Assembly (NCBI GenBank): GCA_031969655.1 | Contig: DALYJX010000009.1 | Span: 1 to 64,000 of the forward strand | Direction: 5' to 3' | Origin: Microseira sp003486305 | GTDB taxonomy: Bacteria > Cyanobacteriota > Cyanobacteriia > Cyanobacteriales > Aerosakkonemataceae | Length of the DNA: 64,000 bases | Shown here: positions 1-9,800 of the stretch, one piece after another | Layout of the letters: each line of letters begins with the position of its first letter | Position numbering within the stretch: position 1 is the first letter of the stretch | The notes under the pieces: generated by a model | The model's database searches: none | Seen by the model: the letters and a program-made list of their open reading frames with translations, nothing else | Told to the model about the DNA's origin: nothing | Translations under genes and position numbers: made by a program

Positions 1-450
1 TTGAAACAGTCCCCCTCGAAGCTTTCAACAATTGGCAATCAACCCCAATTAACGGTGTGCCAGGACTGGCTCGCGTGCCGTTTAGCGAGTTTCCCAACGC
101 CCCTGCACCCGTGGGCCAAGAAACGCCAAGACCCTTTAATTGTGGTGTTGGATGAATTGGTTAGCTTATTTCTGCCGGATTTATCCAAATGGTTGAATGA
201 GTCTCGTTCTGAAGGATTTTGCGGCATTTTAGGTTGGCAGAATATGGGGCAATTAGAAAAGTATTATGGCAAGGAACTTGCGAAAGCAATTTTAGGAGCT
301 TGCGGTACTAAATTTGTTTTTAATCCAGGGTAGGAAGAATCTGCCCGCATGTTCTCGGCTTACCTTGGAGATGAGGAAATCAAATATAAGCAAGTTTCCA
401 AAAGTACGGGTAGAGGTAAATCTAGTCGCTCTGTATCCGACCAAGAATGA
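1..450 (+). pseudogene. Fragment of a TraD/VirD4-like conjugative coupling ATPase
   Basis: The frame enters from the left edge and reads a Walker-B-like stretch (PLIVVLDELVSLFLPDLSKW) followed by RSEGFCGILGWQNMGQLEKYYG, which resembles the C-terminal ATPase core of type IV coupling proteins (TraD/TrwB/VirD4 group). After FVFNPG an in-frame TAG stands at 331-333. The same frame then continues with family-like sequence (EESARMFSAYLGDEEIKYKQ) to a TGA at 448-450. The gene is therefore broken by a nonsense codon and cut off downstream, where an unrelated frame takes over. The assignment to a coupling protein is from memory of the family. Confidence 0.55.
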
Positions 451-466
451 GAAAGAAGAATTTATC

Positions 467-1672
467 ATGGTTTGCGATCGCCTTGATTCAGGTTTACCAA
501 ATGCTAAAACAGACTTGAGAGATTTAGCTGCGGCGCTTGGATCTCTTGCTCCTGCTGGTACTTTTTCTACTTTGGAAAGCTTTCGCAAAATAGAAGTTTT
601 GGGCTTGCTCAATCAAATTTTGGAAAAGGCTAAAACCGATGAAATTCAGGTCGGGGATTATTTGATTAGTCGCAGGCGGAATCTTGAGGACGGGAAAGGG
701 CAACTGTGTTTAAAAAAAGGCGATATTGATTTAGTTAAATATACGGTACAAAAAACTCCACAAGGATTAATCAAACAACTGGATAAACAATTCCTCATTC
801 GCTATGCTCCTAGTTGCCAAATTTTAGAATTCTGCCAAAAGCGCCCCCAAGTAGAAGCGACTTGCAATTACGGAACCGTTGAAGATGCGACAGAAGACTT
901 ACCCTGTTCCAGTTTTGAAGGCGCTCAAATTGCTCAAATGTTCAACGTTCCACCACACTTACGCCTCCAAGGTCGTCGCGAAGCTACTGTTAGCAACTAT
1001 CGCCAGCTCGTCAAACAAGTCCAAGGAATTCTCAGCAGTCACCACGCTCAATCTCGCATCGATAAACCGCTAGAATCCAAGCTGCAATTAGGGGATGGAA
1101 GCATTACGCTAGGACAACTGCTGACTCCGAGTTGGCGAGTGCCCAATTTAGTAGATGTGTTTCTTTCCTGCTGCGAAACTAATCTTGGGTTAACCCAAGT
1201 GACTGACGATCTCCTCACGATTGCCAGTGGCTTTCTGTGTGCGGGTGCTAGAAGTGTGGTGAGTACCCTTTGGGCGGTTGACGACTTAGCAACGGCGCTA
1301 TTTTCGATTTTTTATCACCAATATCGACACAGAGGATCGTGTCGTCCGGCTGCTTTGCAACAAGCACAGGAAGAATTACGCTCTTTAACTGGGGAAACTC
1401 TTGCTACTGTTTACCAACCTCAAATAAATATGCTGCTGGATGAGAAATTTCAGCAACTAGATAGGGCACGTAAGGAAGCAAAAGCTAATCGCGATCGCTG
1501 CCCCAAAGATACCCCAGATTATCTGAAATGGGATGAAGAGTATAAGCAGCACTTTCAAGCTGGCGATCGCATCCGCAAGACCAAAAATTGGCTCAAGGCT
1601 ATGAGTCAAGAGGCTTTCCCCTTCTCTCACCCTTTCTACTGGTCAGCTTTCACCTGTTCTGGCTTGCGTTAA
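467..1672 (+). CDS. CHAT-domain (caspase-like) protein, probably a C-terminal fragment in a chimeric ORF
   Basis: From about nt 780 to the stop the protein matches the C-terminal CHAT domain common in cyanobacteria, with QFLIRYAPSCQILEFCQKRP, NYGTVEDATEDLPCSSFEGA, the likely catalytic His in ILSSHHAQSR, the Cys in VFLSCCETNLG, and the tail FPFSHPFYWSAFTCSGL. CHAT domains are cysteine peptidases related to caspases and separases, usually preceded by TPR or other sensor repeats. Those are missing here. The first 100 or so residues (nt 467-770) are not recognisable and may come from another gene. The frame is open back to a TTG at 314, but that stretch overlaps the coupling-protein remnant in another frame, so ATG 467 is chosen. 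Probably a truncated, rearranged gene; activity is doubtful. Confidence 0.6.
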   Translation: MVCDRLDSGLPNAKTDLRDLAAALGSLAPAGTFSTLESFRKIEVLGLLNQILEKAKTDEIQVGDYLISRRRNLEDGKGQLCLKKGDIDLVKYTVQKTPQGLIKQLDKQFLIRYAPSCQILEFCQKRPQVEATCNYGTVEDATEDLPCSSFEGAQIAQMFNVPPHLRLQGRREATVSNYRQLVKQVQGILSSHHAQSRIDKPLESKLQLGDGSITLGQLLTPSWRVPNLVDVFLSCCETNLGLTQVTDDLLTIASGFLCAGARSVVSTLWAVDDLATALFSIFYHQYRHRGSCRPAALQQAQEELRSLTGETLATVYQPQINMLLDEKFQQLDRARKEAKANRDRCPKDTPDYLKWDEEYKQHFQAGDRIRKTKNWLKAMSQEAFPFSHPFYWSAFTCSGLR

Positions 1673-1940
1673 CTTCAGGTTACAGCGGATTGCAATCGAA
1701 TGAGGTATCACAGCGGTGTGCGGGCACCCTTAAGGGTGCCGCTACACAAACGAAGCGATAACGCTTGCAAGCCGCTGTAATCCCCTCTGCGCCTTGTCTG
1801 TGGGAGTATCCCAGAGATTTTTTCATTTTTTTTCCCAAAACCTGCATAATTTTTTGACTGCGCCCTGGTTAATAGAAAAGCGCAGTTGGCCAACTCGCTT
1901 CTCCCAAAATTCTCGATCGACCTTAACGGAGAAACGAGCC

Positions 1941-2144
1941 ATGACACATACAGTTTTTTCTTCACTCCTGGCGTTGGCGATGATGTTTCCTGCTTCTGGA
2001 AAAACTACTGAGTGCGGGAAACAAACTTTTACACCGACACAAGTTGGCTACATTCACTCTTCTGTGGAAATTGTCAATACTGAAATTAATAAAGGTGGTG
2101 ATGACGCTCCGATAGTTCCTCCCAACTATCGCTTAAATCTCTAG
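1941..2144 (+). CDS. Small secreted hypothetical protein
   Basis: A 67-residue product is not recognised. It starts at an ATG preceded by GGAG about 9 nt upstream. The first 22 residues look like a signal peptide (hydrophobic SSLLALAMMFPASG), followed by a short polar chain with one Cys. The same frame is open further upstream to 1794, but that part has no good ribosome binding site and lies in repeat-rich sequence. It is followed within 11 bp by an inverted-repeat element. It could be a leaderless fragment of a larger gene. Confidence 0.4.
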   Translation: MTHTVFSSLLALAMMFPASGKTTECGKQTFTPTQVGYIHSSVEIVNTEINKGGDDAPIVPPNYRLNL

Positions 2145-2154
2145 GATAAAGCAT

Positions 2155-2317
2155 GGGAGCATGTCAAGTTTGCAAATCTACACCAACACCCGCGCATAGT
2201 GGGGCTATACAAACGAAGCAAGGCGTAGCGGGCTTTAAAAGTTTTAGCCCGCGTAGGCGGGCTTTGTTTGTGTAGCGACACCCTTGAGGGTGTCGGCTAC
2301 AAAGTTGACATGCTCCC
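2155..2317. repeat. MITE-like palindromic element with 18-bp terminal inverted repeats
   Basis: The left end GGGAGCATGTCAAGTTTG (2155-2172) is the reverse complement of 2300-2317 with one mismatch in 18. The interior holds nested palindromes (AGCCCGC/GCGGGCT around 2230-2260 and ACACCCTTGAGGGTGT around 2279-2294). It carries no coding capacity. The right arm lies inside the 3' end of the STAND gene and provides its last codons and TAG stop. A partly similar sequence (GGCACCCTTAAGGGTGCC with CTACACAAACGAAGC) lies at about 1724-1757. Confidence 0.75.
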
Positions 2318-4330
2318 TAAACCATCAGCTTTTACTTGTTTGTTTGGAAAATTCAAGCGCTGGCGTGCTGTAATTTTCCAAACATCTAATTCTGGCAGTC
2401 TCCAATGCGTTCCTTGAGGTTTATTGTTGCTCTGGTCGCATTTGAGAAAATTCTCATAACAAACTAACGACTCTTGGATATTCCCTTGAGCTTCTTTCAC
2501 TTGTGCCAAAATATAATGAGTCGGTGGGTGAAGATTATTTAGATCCAGCGATTTCACAAGCTGTAACTCTGCTTCATCATAGCGATTGTTCACAAAATAA
2601 GCCCAACCAAGGTTTTTGTGTAAAGCCGCTAGAACTAACTCATCTTTGACTTGCTCCAAAATCGGCAATATCAGGTTAATTGCTGTCTCCACATTTCCAT
2701 AAATAATTTCCAGACGGGCTAAGTTACTGATAGCTGCATAAGCCCCTCTGTTGTTAAATCCAGCAGCAATTTGATAGTGAATTCGTGCTGTATATATATC
2801 TTGCAATTGTTCGTATGTAGCTCCTAAGTTATAGTGAGATGCGGCTAAGTCAGGATTAAATCTGATGGATTGAATTAAGTAAGCTTTGGCAGTTTGAAAC
2901 TGCCCTGCTAGATAGTTTTTATAGCCTAATTGATTTAAATATTTAGCAATCAATTGATGAATGATGTATTTTTTGAGTTCTGAATTCAGGGTAAAACTCT
3001 GTTCAATTTTCACTAAAAATGCTTGCTGGCTAAGTAGTTCTAAAGCCGATGGCAATTCGGATGTTTCTCCTGCTACAGCTAGATTGGATTTCAAATCATT
3101 GATGCTGACTGGTTTACTCTTTAAGGCTAAACAACAGAGCAGGTAAATTTCTGTCTCTGATAAATGAGCGCTGTTTTTTTGCAAATAATCGCGCAGAATC
3201 TGCTGGACAACTAAGGTAGTCTGCTGGATAAATTGGGTGATATTCCCTGAAAACAAGTCAGCAAAGTTAGCGGTAACTATCTTTAAAAGTAAAGGATTGC
3301 CGCCATAGAGTTGGATGAGTTCGGAAAAAAGACTGCGATCGGGACTACTAGAAAACCTTTTGGCTGTCTCGATAATTTTTTGAGCGCTTTGCTCGTCTAA
3401 GCCATTGAGGTGTAATAGTTTAAGCTCTGATTTTTCAGAGGCAAGCGAAATAAGTGGTTGGGGGAGATGCCAACTGGTAAGTAATAAGCAACTTTGATGG
3501 CTTGATGTTACTATTCGTTGGAACAATTCCGCATAATTTTCGTATCCTTGTTGATAGCGATCGCTTGTTGGGAGAATGCTATCAATTTCATCCAATACTA
3601 ACAGGCACCGCGAGGCACTGAGATATTTAAGCAATAAAGCTATTCGGTTTTCCGTAGTTTCTGGTAAGTCGGTTTCGGATTGGGAAGACAAGCATTGAAT
3701 GAAATCGGCTAAGAGCTTGGGTAGCAGTGGGCGGTCTTTGAGCGATCGCCATAAGCAATAATCAAACTCACCCTGAATTTGTTGTACTGTGGTGACTGCC
3801 AACGCGGTTTTGCCAATTCCTCCCATTCCCAGTAACGCTACCAGTTGGCAAGCATCGTTGACTATCCATTGTTTTAAAGTAGCGATTTGGGCACTACGAC
3901 CGTAGAAAATTGGCACATCAGGTGCTTCACCCCAATCTGTGTGGTGTGTTTTGGCGATCGCGCGGAGTGAAGTACCGGAAGCGATCGCTGTGTCTGGGGT
4001 AGTATCAACGCTGACGGCAGACTGTGCTATGTCATTTGTAATCGGAATCTTATCGTTGCCTGCACCATGACTAAAATTAGCGACTTGCTGTTGATACTGG
4101 GTCATCAGGATTTGCTGTAACCTAGCCAGTTTTCCAGGCCCTCGACCCAAAATTTCAAATTTTTTGTAAACCTCACCCAGTCTTTTCTGAAGCGCATCTT
4201 TGCTGACTCCCAGTTCTTGTGCGATCGCATCCATCGATTCGCCTTGGATAGCTCTGGAAAGTGCCTCAAATTCATTGTCAGAAATACCAAGCTTGGTGGC
4301 TAGATTTCTTAAAAAGTTCTGGGGAATCAT
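2297..4330 (-). CDS. STAND ATPase: N-terminal HTH, NB-ARC NTPase, C-terminal TPR repeats
   Basis: A 677-residue protein. Residues 1-85 form an HTH-like helical domain (MDAIAQELGVSKDALQKRLG) of the kind found before cyanobacterial NB-ARC proteins. At about 150-420 lies the NTPase, with P-loop LLGMGGIGKTAL and Walker B CLLVLDEID. The C-terminal 200 residues are TPR-like (AASHYNLGATYEQLQDIYTA, LAALHKNLGWAYFVNNRYDE). Such STAND proteins are signal sensors or regulators, some in defence or cell-death responses; no effector domain is visible. Start ATG 4330. The last residues and the TAG stop come from the arm of the repeat element at 2155-2317, so the original C terminus has probably been replaced. 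Confidence 0.8.
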   Translation of the reverse strand: MIPQNFLRNLATKLGISDNEFEALSRAIQGESMDAIAQELGVSKDALQKRLGEVYKKFEILGRGPGKLARLQQILMTQYQQQVANFSHGAGNDKIPITNDIAQSAVSVDTTPDTAIASGTSLRAIAKTHHTDWGEAPDVPIFYGRSAQIATLKQWIVNDACQLVALLGMGGIGKTALAVTTVQQIQGEFDYCLWRSLKDRPLLPKLLADFIQCLSSQSETDLPETTENRIALLLKYLSASRCLLVLDEIDSILPTSDRYQQGYENYAELFQRIVTSSHQSCLLLTSWHLPQPLISLASEKSELKLLHLNGLDEQSAQKIIETAKRFSSSPDRSLFSELIQLYGGNPLLLKIVTANFADLFSGNITQFIQQTTLVVQQILRDYLQKNSAHLSETEIYLLCCLALKSKPVSINDLKSNLAVAGETSELPSALELLSQQAFLVKIEQSFTLNSELKKYIIHQLIAKYLNQLGYKNYLAGQFQTAKAYLIQSIRFNPDLAASHYNLGATYEQLQDIYTARIHYQIAAGFNNRGAYAAISNLARLEIIYGNVETAINLILPILEQVKDELVLAALHKNLGWAYFVNNRYDEAELQLVKSLDLNNLHPPTHYILAQVKEAQGNIQESLVCYENFLKCDQSNNKPQGTHWRLPELDVWKITARQRLNFPNKQVKADGLGSMSTL

Positions 4331-4359
4331 TGTAATACTTTACTGCATAAGTAGTATGA

Positions 4360-4941
4360 ACGGTTGTTTTAGATAAGGTTTCTCTGGCAGAGGAGGGAGC
4401 GATCGCCCTAACAGCCGCCTCCCCAGTATTAGTAACTGTTGGTGCTGTGGGTATGGTTTACGAATTATTCAAAATTCTCGATAATCACAAGCAAGAAGTT
4501 AGAGCTTTTTATGAATCTTTAACCGATCAACAGTTAGAAGGTTTGCAATAAATTGAGAATGAACTGATTTATGAACGCCAGAAAAATTTAGAGTTTTTAG
4601 CAGAAGCAAAAGCAGTCAACGCGATTGAAGAAAAAGCTACGGTTAGTCTCATTAAGGCGGATAATTTAGCGAAACAAGCAAGGGAAGTAATTGCAAAAGC
4701 ACCTTATACAATTGATATTTTGCAAAATGCAAAAAGTAAATTTGTCCAAGCTAGTGATTCCTTAAAGAATATCTCCGAGGAAACTTATGCTTCGCTTAAA
4801 GCTAGTTCTTTACTCAAAATTTATAGTTCTAACGCTGAAGAACTCCAGCGTCGGATCGATGGAATCCAGCTTTGTCAAAGTTTAGCGATGGAAAGCTGTT
4901 TTGAAGCAGAAACACCTTTAAACCTCGATCGGTCTGAATGA
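4360..4941 (+). pseudogene. Broken hypothetical gene with an internal TAA
   Basis: One frame reads continuously from about 4360 to the TGA at 4939-4941, except for TAA at 4549-4551 after the residues SLTDQQLEGLQ. The translated sequence is uniformly helical and acidic, with a hydrophobic start (TAASPVLVTVGAVGMVYELF) and long amphipathic helices (EFLAEAKAVNAIEEKATVS). This suggests a membrane-anchored coiled-coil protein. A good start codon was not found upstream. Interpreted as a nonsense-mutated gene of unknown function. Confidence 0.45.
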
Positions 4942-4965
4942 AGCTTAATTTGCATTTCCCAAATA

Positions 4966-5088
4966 CTAACCAAGCTCGTAAATAAAGTCTGAGTTGGATC
5001 GGCGATCGTAATTCGTAGCTTGTTGCGATAAGTTCTGGGGAGCGATCGCCAGCCAAACTAATACGTGCGTATCCAGCAAAATATTCAT
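4966..5088 (-). pseudogene. VapC-like PIN toxin, truncated after about 24 residues
   Basis: The ATG at 5088 overlaps the antitoxin stop (ATGA). The reading begins MNILLDTHVLVWLAIAPQNL, the characteristic start of PIN-domain VapC toxins with the first catalytic Asp in LLDTH. After SQQA the sequence no longer resembles a PIN domain and ends at TAG 4966-4968, giving 40 residues where VapC has about 125-135. The remaining acidic residues are missing, so it cannot be an active RNase. Confidence 0.65.
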
Positions 5089-5348
5089 GCTTCACCCAAC
5101 CAAAACTGATCGGGAAGTGGAGCGTTAAAATCATCGCTCATCCAACCCATGCCTTGATGTAGACCCAAAACCCGTTGTTGCCGAGGAGAGGGTGCAACTT
5201 CAACTGAAGTGTTATCGGGGAGCGATCGCATCTGTCGTTCTAGCAGAAACTCTGCAAAAGCTAACAGAAGCTGCTGATTCTCCGGTAGTAGCTGCTGTAA
5301 CTTGCCGAGCAAATCTTCCGAAAGCTCGATCGGTTGAGAAGTCATCAT
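5085..5348 (-). CDS. VapB-like antitoxin (DUF2281-type)
   Basis: An 87-residue protein starting MTSQPIELSEDLLGKLQQLLP, with LLAFAEFLLERQ and the C-terminal pattern RVLGLHQGMGWMSDDFNAPLPDQFW. This is the layout of cyanobacterial DUF2281/VapB antitoxins, in which the acidic, aromatic tail binds the PIN toxin. GAGGAG stands just upstream; two adjacent ATG codons (5348, 5345) are possible starts and 5345 has the better spacing. It is coupled by a 4-bp overlap to a toxin remnant that is truncated, so the antitoxin appears orphaned. Confidence 0.7.
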   Translation of the reverse strand: MMTSQPIELSEDLLGKLQQLLPENQQLLLAFAEFLLERQMRSLPDNTSVEVAPSPRQQRVLGLHQGMGWMSDDFNAPLPDQFWLGEA

Positions 5349-5479
5349 TTTCTCCTCTGTGTTGGCGATAGTCTCATTATCCGTAGACTTCCAAACGCAA
5401 TGCTAAACTTTAGCAGTTATTTCGGTTTTTCCTTAAACTGGACACAGGCAAAAAAAAGCTAGTAAAACCTATGGCTAAT

Positions 5480-5845
5480 TTAAAACCAGCTAAATCCACG
5501 CATCCTATTTCCTTTGCCACAAGAAGTTATACCAATTACCTTTGTAAAATCATCGCTCCAACTAAAATGTTCGCTCCAAACTTGCTGCCGAGGATTGTAT
5601 AGAGCTATTTTTTCTCCCGTTTCTGGATCGCTCGCCTGTGTTTTGGCATATTTATGACCATTACAGCCAGAACAACTCCAAGCTAAATTTTCTAAAACTG
5701 TTTCCCCACTTGCTCGTCGCGGTTTGATATGCTCAACCGTAAAACTCTCAATAGCAAATTGGTTAGAGCAACGACAATATTCGCAGTAACCAAAGGCACG
5801 AGCTGCGACAATACGCCTGATGGCTTCTGGGGTTTTCTCTGACAT
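5480..5845 (-). CDS. HNH endonuclease-family protein
   Basis: A 121-residue protein with the HNH pattern: CEYC (zinc-binding Cys pair), FTVEHIKPR (catalytic His pair region), SCSGCN and GHK. The family nicks or cuts DNA using a single metal. The region after VWSEHFSWSDDFTKVIGIT departs from the usual ending of this cyanobacterial family and stops soon after, so the C terminus may be frameshifted. Its ATG overlaps the stop of the upstream gene by one base (TAATG), indicating translational coupling. Confidence 0.7.
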   Translation of the reverse strand: MSEKTPEAIRRIVAARAFGYCEYCRCSNQFAIESFTVEHIKPRRASGETVLENLAWSCSGCNGHKYAKTQASDPETGEKIALYNPRQQVWSEHFSWSDDFTKVIGITSCGKGNRMRGFSWF

Positions 5846-6243
5846 TAGGCAACATTGCTATGTGGAGGTAGAAATTCTTTAATCAACACTTTCAAATCAA
5901 CTTGACGAAGTTGAGCCAATTTAATCAAAGCTTCCGCCCGTTCGGCATCCTGTTGTTCGACGCGATCGATATATATTAGCAACTCTTGATGTTCGGCATC
6001 AGTAATTTCTTCGGTTTCATTTCGCTGACGTAAATAAGCTAATCTTTCTTGCTCTTCAGAAGGTAGACGACGTTGAATAATTTCAAGTAAAGTTGTTTCA
6101 CTAGCTTTAGGTGTTGTTTCTGATGCCTGCAAAGCCTCATGAGAAAGGGCTTCCAAAAATTCAACTGCCCTTACTAAAGATTCTCCCGGTATTTGTTCTA
6201 ATAAAGCGATCGCTCTTTGACGAATTTCTGTAGGTGCAGTCAT
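5845..6243 (-). CDS. Conserved hypothetical protein coupled to the HNH gene
   Basis: A 132-residue, acidic, helical protein (EIRQRAIALLEQIPGESLVRAVEFLEAL; EEITDAEHQELLIYIDRVEQ). No catalytic motif was recognised. Similar short helical proteins often precede HNH genes in cyanobacteria, which with the TAATG overlap suggests an HNH partner or regulator; this is inference. Start ATG 6243. Confidence 0.6.
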   Translation of the reverse strand: MTAPTEIRQRAIALLEQIPGESLVRAVEFLEALSHEALQASETTPKASETTLLEIIQRRLPSEEQERLAYLRQRNETEEITDAEHQELLIYIDRVEQQDAERAEALIKLAQLRQVDLKVLIKEFLPPHSNVA

Positions 6244-6385
6244 AGAAAACCTGACCTCGCTTGTTTCTAGTTGATATTATAACCATCATGGCACAGTTTC
6301 TATAATGCGATCGCAGTTTTCACTATTATTGTCACCTTCATCAGGATTTCATATCAGCCGGAGCGATCGCAACTGAAAGTGACTC

Positions 6386-6856
6386 CTAAAAATCCCACTC
6401 TTCAAACAACTCTGCCACAGCCATCGAAAACCCTGGAACTACCACTTCACCGTCTAACCTGTCTTGAGGACGGAGGAAGCGGTCGGGTTTGGGAGAATGG
6501 TAAACCAACAGGTATTTTTCATCAGGATGAATCACCCAAACTAAACGAGTGTCATTCTCAAAATATTCCACAATTTTTTCGTGAAGTTCCTCAACCGTAT
6601 TGTTAGGTGAAAGAATTTCAACGGCTAGATCGGGGGAACCTTGAAAGAAACCGCGTGGGGGACGCTTTAAACCCTTGAGTCGTTCTTTCGCCACAAAAGA
6701 AACATCAGGCGATCGCTTATTACCATTCTTTAAAGTGAATGCTGTACTGGAATCGCAGACAATTCCCAATTTATGCTCAAGAACGTAGATTGCCAGAAAG
6801 CCACCTAACAATGAGCCAATTCTACCATGTTCCATTCCCGAATTGCCCAGATCCAC
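6386..6856 (-). pseudogene. Uma2-family (DUF820) nuclease, 5'-truncated
   Basis: The sequence has the Uma2 core (PD-(D/E)XK-like fold): MEHGRIGSLLGGFLAIYV, KRSPDVSFVAKERL, PDLAVEILSPNNTVEELHEK and LVWVIHPDEKYLLVY. Uma2 proteins normally carry 40-50 more residues before this point (the YELVDGEL region). Only a trace remains (QERYTLVDLGNSG) before an in-frame stop. The nominal start is a GTG at 6856. The truncation lies within about 40 bp of the stop codon of the NRPS 3 gene, so it probably marks the left edge of the inserted biosynthetic cluster. Confidence 0.65.
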
Positions 6857-6890
6857 GAGTGTATACCGCTCCTGGGAGTTTGCAAGTTAG

Positions 6891-9800
6891 TTATTTTCCC
6901 AAACAGTAGTTTAATTTTTCTGCCAAAACCATTACGTTAGGAGTTGCCATCATTGAGAAATGATCGCCCGGTATTTCATGAACTTCTACACCACCTATAA
7001 CGTATTTGTCCCAGCCGAAGTAGGGGTTTGAATAAATACTTGAAGGTTGGTCGATTGCTTTTAGTAGCGTAATTTTTCCTGAATAGGTTTGTAGTGAATA
7101 GTTAAGCATGGCTTGTACGTTAGATTGGTTGACGCTAATAACTGTGCTTGCCCGATCTGCTGCAAGCATTTCAGCCAACAATTCAGTAGTTTTTATCTGG
7201 GCGCTGAGAGCTTCTAGCTGCTTTTCGCGATCGTCTGCCATGATGTCTAGCAAAGCAAGAAGTTCAACTTGCTGACCGCTACTTTTCAATTGTCGAGCCA
7301 TTTCATAAGCAACAATTCCTCCCATCGACCAACCGCACAGATGATAAGGGCCAGTGGGGTGGACATTACGAATGGCTTCTATGTAATGTGCTGCCATATC
7401 TTCAATTGTGGGAATTGTTTTTTGTTCGCGTTCAAATTCTCTTGATTGCAACCCATATAAAGGTTGGTCTGAGTCTATGTATCGGGACAATTGGATGAAG
7501 GAATCAGCACTTCCACTAGATGAGTGAATGCAAAACAGGGGTTTTTTGGAGCCATGAGGCTTGATTGCCACGAGCGATCCAGATGAGGTATCGCTCTTTG
7601 CTGCTTCAACGGTGCGATCGCTACTAACAAGCCCTGCTAATTCGGCGATGGTAGGATACTGAAAAATTTGTTGCGGTTTCAAGTCAATACCTTGTTGATT
7701 GGCTTTAGCAATAACCTGAATACCTAACAAGGAATCGCCTCCTAATTCAAAGAAATTCCCGTGGATGCCTACATTGTCAAGCCTTAGAACTTCAGCCCAG
7801 ATATCGGCAAGTAACTGTTCGGTTTTGGTTTGAGGTGCGACATAAGTTTCGTCGTATTTAGTATTTTCTTGCAGAGATTTTACTTGAGGAAGCGAACGGC
7901 GATCGACTTTGCCATTGGGTGTTAGCGGCAGGGCGTCTACAAGTATGTAGTTTGCGGGTATCATGTATTCAGGCAGCTTTTTCTGGAGAAAATCGCGCAA
8001 CTCGCTTGGGTTAAACCGCTTGACAGATGATGGACTTCGAGCAAGCAGAACATCAAATCCGATAAAATCAGCTACAGAATCAGGCCGATTCATAAATACG
8101 CTGGTTTCAAATTCTAGATCGGACAAGACTTTCTGCCATTGTTCCTTTGACAGCACTGGATGCTCTTGCCGCAGTTGTTCATCCTCAAATCGCTCAAATC
8201 CCTTCTGAAGCCCCATGCTCAAATCAAACGAACGGTAAAATTTCGTTTTTTCAATGGCTATAAGTAAACCACCAGGAACTAACAGAGAGCGAATGTGCTT
8301 TAATGTTTCCTCTATAGAGCGAGTATTATGCAACACAGTTGCGGCGATGACGACATCAAACTTATGGGGTTCATAACCTTGCGCGTTAGGATTTTTTTCG
8401 ATGTCTAAAAGGTCATAACGTACAAAAGGATAGTCAGCAAAATTTTCCTTTGCTTTCTGGAGAAAGAAGTTAGAAATGTCGGTAAAAATATAGGTTGTCC
8501 GATCGGGGGGCAACAGCGGCAGCACATGTTCTGTGGTTGTACCGTAACCTCCTCCAACCTCCAGAATTCGCAGTTGTTTTCCTGGCTCTAAGGCTTGCAC
8601 TACAGTTTGGATGATTTCCCTGGCGATCGCATTACACTGAGCAAAGATTACCTCGTAAGCACCCGATGTTTCTTCCGAAGCGTAAATTTCCGCTGAATGT
8701 ATGTTTTCGGTAATAATGTCTGCCAGGTTTTCAGTCGGCTCAACAGGTAGCAAATCAATCCAACGTTTGGTCAACCCATGACTTTTAGCGACTTTCGCCT
8801 GAACTTCTGCTGAGAGTTCTTCACCAGCAACATTTGGCAAATTATCCGTGCTTTCAAATACCTTACCTTGTTGCTGTAAAAATCCCTCTTTAACCAGTTC
8901 CTTCAACGCTCGATACAACCACTTTCGGTAGCGAGGGGCAATCTTACAGTGGGTTATTAAATCATCTATGTCATGCTTCTCTCCTGCTGAATTATAAACA
9001 CCCAGTTTTCTAAGTGCCCGACACACGGAGGTAACATACAGACGATCCTGATGCTTCCATAGTGTCGAGAACGTCTCAAAATCAATATCCCAAAAATCGT
9101 TTTGAGCTTGTTGGTGACCTGCCTGCACCAAAGATTTCCAGAGTTGTTGCGTTTTAGAATAATCTACACGTTCAGTTTCAAAGAGGCTTGAAGCTTCCTC
9201 AGATTTTGGAACAATATAAGCCACGAGTTGTTGATTTTCTCGCGACTCTCCAACCGCGATAACAACTGCCTCCTTCACACCTCGATGCTGTTGCAATGCT
9301 GCCTCAATTTCGCCCAACTCAATCCGGTAGCCATTGACTTTCACCTGAGAATCTTCTCGTCCTTGAAACTCAATATTGCCATCGGGTAAATATCGACCCA
9401 AATCCCCAGTTTTATACAACCTTTCCCCGGTGTGAGGATGAATCATAAAGCTGGCATTGGTCTTTTGTTCATCTCGCCAGTAGCCATTAGCCAGTCCCAT
9501 CCCTCCGATGTATAACTGTCCTGGTACCCACACCGGACAGGGTTCTAAGACACCATCGAGTACGTAAAAGCGCTGGTTAGCCATCGGGCGACCGTAAGGA
9601 ATGCTTTTCCAACTCGGATCAACTTGCTCAATGGGATAGAGAATTGACCAAATCGATGCCTCGGTCGCACCACCCAAACTCACCAGTTGCACGTTGTCAC
9701 TCAAAGCCCGAATCTGGTCAGGTAAGGAAACAGGTAACCAATCTCCACTTAACAAGACTAAGCGTAGCGATCGCGTCCAACTTTGGCGACGACCAGCCGC

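Noticed and set aside
1708..1965. Minus-strand 85-residue frame
   Set aside because: Lies across a palindromic repeat and has no recognisable domain or ribosome binding site.
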